Below, piece by piece: positions 1 to 5,477 of a stretch of 23,027 nt of DNA (position 1 is the first letter of the stretch; every line of letters begins with the position of its first letter). The position numbers and the translations under genes are program-made. The DNA is from a virus. Below the pieces are notes generated by a model. The model made no database searches and had not been told where the DNA came from. It worked only from the letters and a program-made list of their open reading frames with translations. The stretch spans positions 1 to 23,027 of the IMG/VR virus record IMGVR_UViG_3300017951_000144. One strand, given 5' to 3'.

Positions 1-356
1 AGACCGTTTGCTCTAGCAACAAACCGAGTAAACGCAGGAACCTCGATATCAGAAGAGGTGGAGTTACTCAGTGTCACGGTACCCGATGCGTTGCTACGAC
101 TACGAGGAATGTAGTCAAACAAGTTAGCAAGAGCCAGAACTGATTCTCGCTGCTGAGCGGTGGACAAGAAAGTTTCGCTAGCGGCCCGGTCAATGTAGTA
201 GTGCAGGACGTCTGCTGTGTTAGCCCATAGGTCTACCATAACCATACCAAAGTCGGAAGGATCACGGTCAGTCCACTCGGGGGCCACACGGGCAGCACGA
301 GCAAGGAGTTCGGTCTTGATCGTGTCGTAATCGCGACTAGCGTAATCAAAAGGCAT
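1..356 (-). CDS. Baseplate wedge protein, gp6/J-like (N-terminal part, runs off window)
   Basis: Partial gene: it starts with ATG at 356 and stays open to base 1, so only the first ~118 residues are visible. The start MPFDYASRDYDTIK is followed by DPSDFGMVMVDLWA, HYYIDRAASETFL, and QQRESVLAL with LFDYIPR. This is the N-terminal pattern I know from the baseplate J / T4 gp6 wedge family (domain PF04865). These proteins form the wedge ring around the central hub and trigger sheath contraction. The ATG overlaps the TAA of the preceding gp25-like gene by one base (TAATG) and has only a weak Shine-Dalgarno, which suggests translational coupling. The gp25-J order is the normal wedge order in contractile phages. 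The family call is from memory of the motifs, and the rest of the protein is not visible. Confidence 0.85.
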   Translation of the reverse strand, partial: MPFDYASRDYDTIKTELLARAARVAPEWTDRDPSDFGMVMVDLWANTADVLHYYIDRAASETFLSTAQQRESVLALANLFDYIPRSRSNASGTVTLSNSTSSDIEVPAFTRFVARANG

Positions 357-748
357 TAGAGTAGCGGGCTTTCTTCCGTGAAGTCGTCTAGGGCCACCGA
401 AATAGTGGCTACACGAGGTCTAGATATAGGCAATGAATATAGGACTTTTACAACGGCTGTAGTCTCGTAGTACGGGTCTTGTTCGACGGAAACTCCACTT
501 ATAGCGACATCGCTAATGCGGTCATTAAGTTCCATCTTAGCATCAATAGTAATTTCTGCTGAGGTTAACTCGTCGATGGGCTCAAAAAGATGTTGCTGAA
601 TACCAACGCCATAGGTAGGCAACCCGAATCTCTCAAAACGAGATGTTACTAAAACGTCAATAATCTTCTGTTCAGCAATGGTTGTTGGAGAAGTTACTGT
701 GGCAACACGCCCACCAGAGAATTGGAAGGGGGTTTTAATGCTGGCCAA
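356..748 (-). CDS. Baseplate wedge protein, gp25-like
   Basis: This 130-aa protein matches the usual length of the GPW/gp25 family (PF04965), a conserved baseplate wedge subunit that joins the sheath to the wedge in contractile phages and R-type pyocins. Visible family features are an N-terminal segment ending in SRFERFGLPTYGVG, then EPIDELT, and a C-terminal beta strand with VKVLYSLP. The start is a TTG at 748: the codons just upstream read TAA-AAA-TTG, so no upstream start is possible. AGAGG lies six to seven bases before it. A TTG start may keep expression modest. It lies 26 nt after the endolysin stop and overlaps the next wedge gene by one base. Confidence is high for the family, while the exact role is inferred from family and order. 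Confidence 0.85.
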   Translation of the reverse strand: MASIKTPFQFSGGRVATVTSPTTIAEQKIIDVLVTSRFERFGLPTYGVGIQQHLFEPIDELTSAEITIDAKMELNDRISDVAISGVSVEQDPYYETTAVVKVLYSLPISRPRVATISVALDDFTEESPLL

Positions 749-774
749 TTTTTACCTCTCAATTCTGTGAGGGT

Positions 775-1839
775 TCAGAACATGTGTCCCCACGTCTTGG
801 GGCCTACAATACCATCTACGTAAAGACCGTTGGTCTTTTGGTAGCGGCGCACAGCGCGTGCTGTGGCTGGACCGAAGCGACCATCCGGCTTTGCTCCAAC
901 CTTCTTCTGCACCATCACCACGTACTTACCTGTGCTACCAACTTTGATGGACTGGCCGGGGTACGCTTCCTCAGACGCAGGAGCAGGAGCGGGGGCAGGT
1001 GCAGGAGCAGCCTTCTTAGCCGGTGCTTTCTTCGCTGGCTTTGCGCAGTCGCACTCGGCTGCGTGCCCGCTGGACATATTGCCCCAGATACCGTCTGCTT
1101 CTAGACCGTGCTTCTTCTGCCAAGCCTTCACAGCGGCATCAGTCTTTGGACCCCAGTCACCGTCAACGGGCTTTGCGCCGACAATCTTCTGGACTTCCTT
1201 GACTGCTTCACCCTGTGCTCCCTTGCGGAGGGACTGGTTACCCTGCGCCTCTGCTGGGAGGTCTTCAACTTCTGGCTGTGCGTTCGGGTCTGGCTTAGCA
1301 TCGCCCAAGCAGTACTGCCAGTGCCATGCTTCCCACCACTTGGAGTTGCGGTCAGAAGTCTGGAGATAGAAGCCGTACTTGGGGGCGTTCTCGCAGAGCC
1401 ACTCAAAGCAAGCGCCGCTCATGCCACGAAGACGACCATTACTGTCTTCGTAAGCAAGGTCAATTGCGAGACCCCAACCGTGGTTGGAGCCGCGCTTACC
1501 CTCGGGATCGGGGGTTGCTGAGGGGGCTTTTCCGGGCTTCAAGTACCAGTACTTACCTTCGTAGGTACGGCGCACCTGAGGCGAGCGCCCAAGGTCGGTG
1601 GTTGAGTACCGATCCATGAACATGCGCAACTGGCTCTCAAATGAGCGGTAATCCCCAACATTACGGAGTTTGTGCCCAGCAGCGAGAGCCGCGTCGTACA
1701 TCTTGTTGAACTCTTCAGCAACAGGAGCGTACATCTTGCCACCCGTCTTAACGCGAGCAAGCATAGACTCCGGCAACTGGCCGTTCTTCAACCCTTTGAG
1801 GGCTGACGGCATTTGAACAGGAATGCAGGGATAACCCAT
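775..1839 (-). CDS. Endolysin: M15 (VanY-type) peptidase with two peptidoglycan-binding domains
   Basis: A 354-aa three-part enzyme. Residues ~1-185 form an M15/VanY D,D- or L,D-carboxypeptidase-like domain. The zinc ligands are visible as H120 and D127 in SNHGWGLAIDL and H173 in EAWHWQY, with E170 as the general base; DYRSFESQ near residue 63 is another family motif. Residues ~200-255 and ~295-354 are two peptidoglycan-binding type 1 repeats (SLRKGAQGEAVKEVQ..., IKVGSTGKYVVMVQ...), each with a DG-WGP or DG-FGP turn. An Ala-Pro-Lys linker (~266-289) separates them. There is no signal peptide, so export probably depends on the holin just upstream. It starts six bases after the holin stop, with GGAG ahead of ATG. 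It presumably cuts peptide cross-links for lysis. The substrate bond cannot be set from sequence alone. Confidence 0.92.
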   Translation of the reverse strand: MGYPCIPVQMPSALKGLKNGQLPESMLARVKTGGKMYAPVAEEFNKMYDAALAAGHKLRNVGDYRSFESQLRMFMDRYSTTDLGRSPQVRRTYEGKYWYLKPGKAPSATPDPEGKRGSNHGWGLAIDLAYEDSNGRLRGMSGACFEWLCENAPKYGFYLQTSDRNSKWWEAWHWQYCLGDAKPDPNAQPEVEDLPAEAQGNQSLRKGAQGEAVKEVQKIVGAKPVDGDWGPKTDAAVKAWQKKHGLEADGIWGNMSSGHAAECDCAKPAKKAPAKKAAPAPAPAPAPASEEAYPGQSIKVGSTGKYVVMVQKKVGAKPDGRFGPATARAVRRYQKTNGLYVDGIVGPKTWGHMF

Positions 1840-1844
1840 TTAGA

Positions 1845-2075
1845 TCACTTCTCCAAGTTAACAGCCGACGCAGTGGTGTCACCGATTGGGCCTTTAGCCG
1901 CGGCAACGCTCTTTACGACGGACAAGCCTGCGGCAACAGCAGCAGCCTTGAGTGAATCACCGATTCCAACTGAGAGGATGTCGACAGCGTTGGTACCCAC
2001 CAATGCAACGAGGGTCTGTGCAAATGTTGCAACAGCGCGCTCAGCGACGTCCTTAAGGAACTTAGGTTCAAACAT
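1845..2075 (-). CDS. Holin, r1t-type
   Basis: A 76-aa membrane protein starting MFEPKFLKDVAERAVATFAQ. The K-D-AERA--TFAQ motif followed by two hydrophobic segments (about residues 14-34 and 42-62) and a C-terminal GD--ASAV matches my memory of the r1t holin family (PF16945), common in actinobacterial phages. Holins form membrane lesions that time lysis and release the endolysin. The ATG at 2075 was chosen because GGAGG lies seven bases upstream. An in-frame ATG at 2120 would add 15 residues but lacks a ribosome-binding site and lies in an inverted repeat. The endolysin gene follows five bases downstream. Confidence is high for holin identity. Confidence 0.88.
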   Translation of the reverse strand: MFEPKFLKDVAERAVATFAQTLVALVGTNAVDILSVGIGDSLKAAAVAAGLSVVKSVAAAKGPIGDTTASAVNLEK

Positions 2076-2100
2076 ATCAATACCTCCGTAGGGGGTTGTT

Positions 2101-2135
2101 ACTCCATAACCATAGCACATGGGGGGCTATGGAGT
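2101..2135 (-). promoter_or_regulatory. Two competing inverted repeats in the holin leader
   Basis: Plus-strand bases 2101-2108 (ACTCCATA) are the reverse complement of 2128-2135 (TATGGAGT). Bases 2110-2116 (CCATAGC) are the reverse complement of 2126-2132 (GCTATGG). Both pairings use the same arm, so the transcript could fold in two exclusive ways: an 8-bp stem with a 19-nt loop, or a 7-bp stem with a 9-nt loop. The element lies between the 84-aa gene stop and the holin Shine-Dalgarno. There is no U-run, so it is not a typical terminator. A control role over holin translation is inference. Confidence 0.45.
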
Positions 2136-2142
2136 GACTAAT

Positions 2143-2397
2143 CTAGTTACGTGTGATCTTAGCGCCAAGAAACGCTTCGTCGATCTCCTCTGCTGTCAAA
2201 TCACCGTCGATGGCGGCAGCAGCAAGACGCTGAGCCACATTGGCTACAGCCACAAAACCGGCCAGAAGTGCGGCTTTGTGCATCTCGATATCGCCAATAA
2301 TTGCCGCACCCGAGATAATGCTGAGGGCTGAGGCCGTGAAAGTAGCGAACAAGCGGATAGCAATGTCGCCAGCAATGCGAAGTTTATTCTTCATCAT
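2143..2397 (-). CDS. Small membrane protein, holin-like
   Basis: 84 aa from the first of two consecutive ATGs at 2397, with GGAGG five bases upstream; a longer reading from 2424 lacks a good ribosome-binding site. Residues ~8-32 (AIRLFATFTASALSIISGAAIIG) and ~38-57 (AALLAGFVAVANVAQRLAAAA) look like membrane segments. The C-terminus DGDLTAEEIDEAFLGAK is acidic and resembles an EF-hand-like or regulatory tail. Position between a 59-aa membrane protein and the r1t holin suggests a second holin or antiholin. It overlaps the 59-aa gene by 14 nt. The membrane nature is clear, while the holin function is inferred from context only. I do not recognise the exact family. Confidence 0.75.
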   Translation of the reverse strand: MMKNKLRIAGDIAIRLFATFTASALSIISGAAIIGDIEMHKAALLAGFVAVANVAQRLAAAAIDGDLTAEEIDEAFLGAKITRN

Positions 2398-2563
2398 CAC
2401 TACCTCCCCAGATGGCAAACCCAATCATGTGAGCAACCAGCGATATGCCGCTGATCCATAGAGCCCACTTAAGCACATCTCCAGACAGCGTAATCAATAC
2501 AAGAGCGGTACCAGATATAGTCCATACGAGGGCATACCCCTCCTTAAACATTCTTTTTAGCAT
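2384..2563 (-). CDS. 59-aa two-helix membrane protein, possible holin or antiholin
   Basis: A short gene starting MLKRMFKEGYALVW and ending FAIWGGSDDEE. It has AAGGAG seven bases before the ATG at 2563, and that ATG overlaps the stop of the Thr-rich protein gene by one base (TGATG). Two hydrophobic stretches are visible (about residues 10-28 and 31-53), separated by a short SGD turn. The N-terminus is basic and the C-terminus acidic, which suggests both ends are cytoplasmic in a hairpin topology. It is the first of three consecutive small membrane proteins before the endolysin. A role in lysis timing is likely from context. No family was recognised. Confidence 0.72.
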   Translation of the reverse strand: MLKRMFKEGYALVWTISGTALVLITLSGDVLKWALWISGISLVAHMIGFAIWGGSDDEE

Positions 2564-3906
2564 CAGCGTCTCCTTCTGCCACCTCCCGCGGGGGCGGCGG
2601 CTGCTGCTGAGACTGTGGCCGTCACTGCCACAACAACACGTCGATCTTCGACGTTGATGCGGCTACCTGAAGGAACATAAGAGTCAAACGACCCACTAAA
2701 TACATTCACTTCTTCTTCAAACGCTTCTTTTACTTCAGTGGGGGCCTCGGATAGGGCTGCGCTGACGGCCTCTAGAGTCTCCTCGTCAAGGTTGTCGAAG
2801 TTCTCATTATTGACCAATGCGACAACTGCTTCGACGGTTACTTCTTCGGTGAGAACCGTTTCCACGGACTCAGCAAGTTCGATATCGGTTATACGTGAGA
2901 TTATAGCCGATTCAGGGGTCTTGGGGGGCTGGGTCGTGGTGGTTACTACAACTTCAGTCGTAGTTGTGGTGCTTGTTGACGAGGTGGTGGTCGTTGACGG
3001 CACCGTCGTGGAAGTGGAGGAAGTAGTAGTCGTCGTAGAGGTCGTCGAAACGATCGGCACGGTCGTAGATGTCGTCGTCGTTGGGGGGACTGTCGTAGTC
3101 GTGGTTGTTGACGTAGTCGATGGCGGCGGCGGCGGGAGCGTCGTCGTTGTCGTGGTTGTAGTGCTTGTTGAACTCGTCGTAGAAGTTGTCGAAGAGGTCG
3201 TAACGGGCACTGTTGTCGTTGGGGCGACGGTAGTGGTCGTAGGAGGCACGGTGGTGGTAGCGACGGTGGTCGTCGTCGTGGTTGGGGCAGTTGTCGTCAC
3301 CGGTACAGAGGTCGTCGTGGTAGTGGGCGGAACCGTCGTCGTAGATGACGATGTCGTCGTCGGTAACGATGTAGTTGTTGACGTGGTGGTTGTCGTTGTA
3401 GAAGTTGTAGTTGTTACCCATGTTGTCGTAGTGGTAGTAGGGGGCAGAGTGGTAGTTACTATAGTGGTTGTAGAGGTGGTCGTGCCCTCTAAACCGAACT
3501 CTGTTATCAATTCATAGGTGCCGTCACCCCAACTCGGCGTGTTGCCGAGACCCAACTGTGAACAGCAGTAGCCAGCCCGCAAGCGATAATCGCCAGCGTT
3601 CAGCGTCGTGTAAATCTTCGACGACACACACTGGTCAGTCGAGTTGTGATTGCCGTCGTCGTTTGAGGCGATCAGTTGACCAGTTGATTCAGGGTTGTCG
3701 TCGTACAGCCACAAGTGTGGGTCGGTCGTGACCTCGTTGCAGGACTCGTTGCTATTGCCGTAGATAACCACAAGGGTGTTGTCATTATCAACGGTGAAGT
3801 ACCAGTCAGATTCAGAGGTGACTGTGTAAGAAGAGGCGCTTACAGTGCCCCCATATATAAGAGCAAATAACCACAGCAATAAAGGTAGAAAGGTTATTTT
3901 TCGCAT
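2563..3906 (-). CDS. Secreted Thr-rich (mucin-like) protein with Arg-ended C-terminus
   Basis: A 447-aa protein in four parts. (1) A clear signal peptide, residues 1-25 (MRKITFLPLLLWLFALIYGG then TVSAS). (2) A beta-type domain, ~26-140, with DPHLWLYDD, AGDYRLRAGYCC and four cysteines (C56, C93, C114, C115); it resembles pre-peptidase C-terminal (PPC-like) surface domains. (3) A ~186-residue Thr/Ser/Pro/Val tract (141-326), probably extended and possibly glycosylated. (4) A C-terminal helical domain (327-430) with EAPTEVKEAFEEEVNVF and DSYVPSGS, then a hydrophobic stretch and GGGRRRR. I recall similar Thr tracts and C-termini in cell-surface proteins of Acidimicrobiia, suggesting a host-derived gene. 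It sits between a secreted lysozyme and the holins. Function is unknown: it could modify the cell surface, block superinfection or help lysis. Confidence 0.8.
   Translation of the reverse strand: MRKITFLPLLLWLFALIYGGTVSASSYTVTSESDWYFTVDNDNTLVVIYGNSNESCNEVTTDPHLWLYDDNPESTGQLIASNDDGNHNSTDQCVSSKIYTTLNAGDYRLRAGYCCSQLGLGNTPSWGDGTYELITEFGLEGTTTSTTTIVTTTLPPTTTTTTWVTTTTSTTTTTTSTTTSLPTTTSSSTTTVPPTTTTTSVPVTTTAPTTTTTTVATTTVPPTTTTVAPTTTVPVTTSSTTSTTSSTSTTTTTTTTLPPPPPSTTSTTTTTTVPPTTTTSTTVPIVSTTSTTTTTSSTSTTVPSTTTTSSTSTTTTTEVVVTTTTQPPKTPESAIISRITDIELAESVETVLTEEVTVEAVVALVNNENFDNLDEETLEAVSAALSEAPTEVKEAFEEEVNVFSGSFDSYVPSGSRINVEDRRVVVAVTATVSAAAAAPAGGGRRRR
2929..3486 (-). repeat. Thr-codon low-complexity tract
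   Basis: About 560 bases of degenerate trinucleotide repeat (ACN on the coding strand, GTN/GGT on the plus strand), encoding residues 141-326 of the Thr-rich protein. Recurrent units are VPPTTTT, TSSTTST and TTTVP. Codons vary between ACT, ACC, ACG and ACA, so it is not a perfect microsatellite, but any slippage in units of three would change protein length without breaking the frame. All shadow reading frames through it are low-complexity (Val-rich or Asp/Asn/His-rich) artefacts. Confidence 0.85.
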
Positions 3907-3923
3907 ACGGCCTCCGTATGCGA
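3901..3923 (-). promoter_or_regulatory. Perfect hairpin enclosing SD and start codon of the Thr-rich protein gene
   Basis: TCGCATACGG (3901-3910) and CCGTATGCGA (3914-3923) are perfect reverse complements separated by three bases. On the mRNA strand the hairpin contains GGAGG at its tip and the ATG (3906-3904) inside the 3' arm. A 10-bp stem would hide the initiation site. There is no T-run after the stem on either strand, so it is not an intrinsic terminator. Reading it as translational control is inference, but the symmetry and placement are seen directly. Confidence 0.7.
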
Positions 3924-3925
3924 TA

Positions 3926-4609
3926 CTACCTCAGTTCTTTAGGTGTAGAACAGTAATAATTACCGTAATTCCACGGTCCTACACTGCACTCTTCCCACAT
4001 CACGGCACACGCCTCTGCGTTGTAGGCAAAGTTGTCTGCGAAAGCGAACCGGTCGTAGTTCTCCAGCAACTTACCTTCGTCGAACCAGCCAGACAGGTTG
4101 TTCTGCTGACACAAGCCCCATGAATCGTCACGGGTACGAGTGTTGCCGTTATGGGCAGACGGGTCACAGAGCGATTCACGGCTAATAATCCTGAGCATCT
4201 TGGTAACCGTGTCGTCGCTAGCACCACGATCCCACAAGGCACGGGCAACTATGCTCGCTTCTTCGGGAGTACAGCCACTACCTTCTCCGTACACCTCTGG
4301 GATGGAGCCTGTCCACTCGGGTAGAGGGACGGTGGTAGTGGTGGTAGTGGACAAGTAGTGAGAAGTAGGCTCTTGCCCTCCCTCACCTTGGTACCCCGTG
4401 TACACGGGGTTGGGCACCTGTGGAGTCCACTCTTCACTGTCGTGCATGTCTGCACTCAAGTCAGATAGAACCAAGGGGTTACCGCTCCACACTACCGCTG
4501 TAGTTGGCGGGGGCACTTCTTGGGAAGCGTTATCTCGGTTCTCTTCTGCTAAGACCGAAACTGCCAGTGCCAGCCACGCGGACGCGGCCATACATACTAG
4601 ACGAATCAT
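3926..4609 (-). CDS. Secreted lysozyme/transglycosylase-like protein
   Basis: 227 aa with a signal peptide at residues 1-21 (LVCMAASAWLALAVSVLA). A Pro/Thr-rich linker (~31-100, including STTTTTTVPLP) leads to a lysozyme-fold domain (~113-227). That domain carries IISRESLCDP with probable catalytic E145, then DDSWGLCQQN (162-170), the usual SLT/goose-type motif pair. Seven cysteines lie between C113 and C220, suggesting disulfides and an extracellular location. AAGGAG lies eight bases before the ATG at 4609. The N-terminal Thr tract and the neighbouring Thr-rich protein suggest both are exported as a pair. It probably cuts peptidoglycan glycan strands from outside the membrane without needing the holin. 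Whether it helps lysis or modifies the wall of infected cells is open. Confidence 0.82.
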   Translation of the reverse strand: MIRLVCMAASAWLALAVSVLAEENRDNASQEVPPPTTAVVWSGNPLVLSDLSADMHDSEEWTPQVPNPVYTGYQGEGGQEPTSHYLSTTTTTTVPLPEWTGSIPEVYGEGSGCTPEEASIVARALWDRGASDDTVTKMLRIISRESLCDPSAHNGNTRTRDDSWGLCQQNNLSGWFDEGKLLENYDRFAFADNFAYNAEACAVMWEECSVGPWNYGNYYCSTPKELR

Positions 4610-4620
4610 TGGGGTATCTC

Positions 4621-4647
4621 CTTACTGTTGTCTCCTTCGACAGTAAG
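4621..4647 (-). promoter_or_regulatory. Leader hairpin overlapping the SD of the secreted lysozyme gene
   Basis: CTTACTGT (4621-4628) and ACAGTAAG (4640-4647) are perfect 8-bp reverse complements with an 11-nt loop. On the transcript the loop carries an AAGGAG copy (4637-4632). The functional AAGGAG (4623-4618), eight bases before the ATG, has its first three bases inside the 3' arm. Folding would partly cover the true site while exposing a decoy copy. It lies about 12 nt after the oxygenase stop and has no U-run. The regulatory role is inference. Confidence 0.5.
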
Positions 4648-4659
4648 TATACCACAATG

Positions 4660-5316
4660 TTACGGTTCTGTGTCAATAGGGGGCGGTGGGGCGGTAACGA
4701 AGGTACTGAGTATGGACTTGCTTGAAGATTCCGGCACCAAGCCACCGTGCAGGTGTATGAACGTGGCGGGGAATGTGACGATGCGGCCTTCTACCGCGTC
4801 ACAGGTGAAGTCAAAGTAATCGAAGTAGGTGCCCCCACCCTTTTTAACAGTGTTCAGGTACATCACGGACGCGAGTACCCTTTGGCTACCAGTACCCCGT
4901 AAGTACGGAGCACCGTCGATATGCGATCTATACATACCCTTTCCCTTAGGGTACATTTGGTACTGATAGCCAGTGTCAGCACGCGCCACCCACTCACTAG
5001 CAAGACTCTGGTAGGACCGGATATACTCAGACAGAGTTTCTTTGTAGATGCCATAGATGGCGTGCTCTGCGTCAAGCAGGAAACTACGCTCTTCGTCGGT
5101 CTGTGCTAGGGGGTTATCCCCAGAAATGTGGGCGTCGATAGACAACTTGGTCTCTGGGTGCTCCCCGGCTACAGTTCTCCCAGCGAACTGTACGTGAGGG
5201 TGCTTTTTAACAAACTTGATTATGCTCTTACATAATTTGCTGGGAATGGCGTCATCTTGTATACAGATTCCGGCCTGCTTCCCCAGAGGCCACTGAGGTT
5301 CACTCCTCTTCGGCAT
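4660..5316 (-). CDS. 2-oxoglutarate/Fe(II) oxygenase, prolyl-4-hydroxylase-like
   Basis: 218 aa from the ATG at 5316 (MPKRSEPQW). An upstream TTG would add 14 residues but lies within the 47-aa gene and is less likely. The double-stranded beta-helix core is visible. YRSHIDGAPY gives the H132-x-D134 iron ligands, FIHLHGGLVP gives the distal His (H188 or H190), and K200 in SSSKSIL is placed to bind 2-oxoglutarate. VASVMYLN-type beta strands and GGGTYF lie between them, as in phage P4H-like enzymes. The reaction would be hydroxylation of a protein or small substrate; the substrate is unknown. Candidates nearby are the Pro-containing Thr-rich protein and the structural adhesins. The N-terminus overlaps the 47-aa gene by 17 nt. 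Such oxygenases are common in aquatic myoviruses. Confidence 0.85.
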   Translation of the reverse strand: MPKRSEPQWPLGKQAGICIQDDAIPSKLCKSIIKFVKKHPHVQFAGRTVAGEHPETKLSIDAHISGDNPLAQTDEERSFLLDAEHAIYGIYKETLSEYIRSYQSLASEWVARADTGYQYQMYPKGKGMYRSHIDGAPYLRGTGSQRVLASVMYLNTVKKGGGTYFDYFDFTCDAVEGRIVTFPATFIHLHGGLVPESSSKSILSTFVTAPPPPIDTEP

Positions 5317-5443
5317 CAACGTTGTCTTCTGTCTGTACCTGCTCTTGCAACTTGGCAATTTGCACAGCCTGCAAGCAGATGGTGAACTCCTTGGGGAACT
5401 GCTTCTGGAACTCTGCGACGACTTCTTCTAGTGAGATATTCAT
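5300..5443 (-). CDS. 47-aa acidic microprotein
   Basis: A short reading frame starting MNISLEEVVAEFQKQFPKEF and ending in NVDAEEE. It begins with ATG at 5443, with AGGAT about 12 bases upstream, so its ribosome-binding site is weak. It fills the space between the 130-aa tail accessory gene and the oxygenase, and overlaps the oxygenase start by 17 nt in another frame. It is predicted to be helical (residues 4-38) and strongly acidic at its end. Similar small helical proteins follow tail fibre genes in aquatic myoviruses as I remember them, but I do not know a function. Support is the start, the packing and sensible composition. Confidence 0.6.
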   Translation of the reverse strand: MNISLEEVVAEFQKQFPKEFTICLQAVQIAKLQEQVQTEDNVDAEEE

Positions 5444-5477
5444 AGGGTTGTTATCCTAACTGGTTGTTGAAGGTTGG

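Noticed and set aside
749-774. Possible hairpin (CTCA...TGAG) between endolysin and gp25-like gene
   Set aside because: Only about four base pairs, so not distinguishable from chance.
863-1369. Plus-strand ORFs across the endolysin gene
   Set aside because: Shadows of the endolysin; no SD, antisense to a gene with intact catalytic residues.
2076-2120. Dual-start holin (extra 15 residues from ATG at 2120)
   Set aside because: The upstream ATG has no SD and lies in the hairpin loop, while the ATG at 2075 has GGAGG at good spacing.
2954-3421. Minus-strand Asp/Asn/His-rich frame in the same tract
   Set aside because: Out-of-frame reading of the Thr repeat; low complexity and inside a gene with a clear signal peptide and domains.
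2738-3517. Plus-strand 259-aa Val-rich reading frame
   Set aside because: It is the antisense shadow of the Thr-codon tract (ACN becomes GTN/GGT). It has no ribosome-binding site and runs against all other genes.
3901-3923. Intrinsic terminator between lysozyme and Thr-rich genes
   Set aside because: The stem is followed by A residues on the transcript, not U, and includes the next gene's start codon.
5317-5358. Longer oxygenase from a TTG at 5358
   Set aside because: It would overlap most of the 47-aa gene and lacks an SD; the ATG at 5316 gives a normal-length enzyme.
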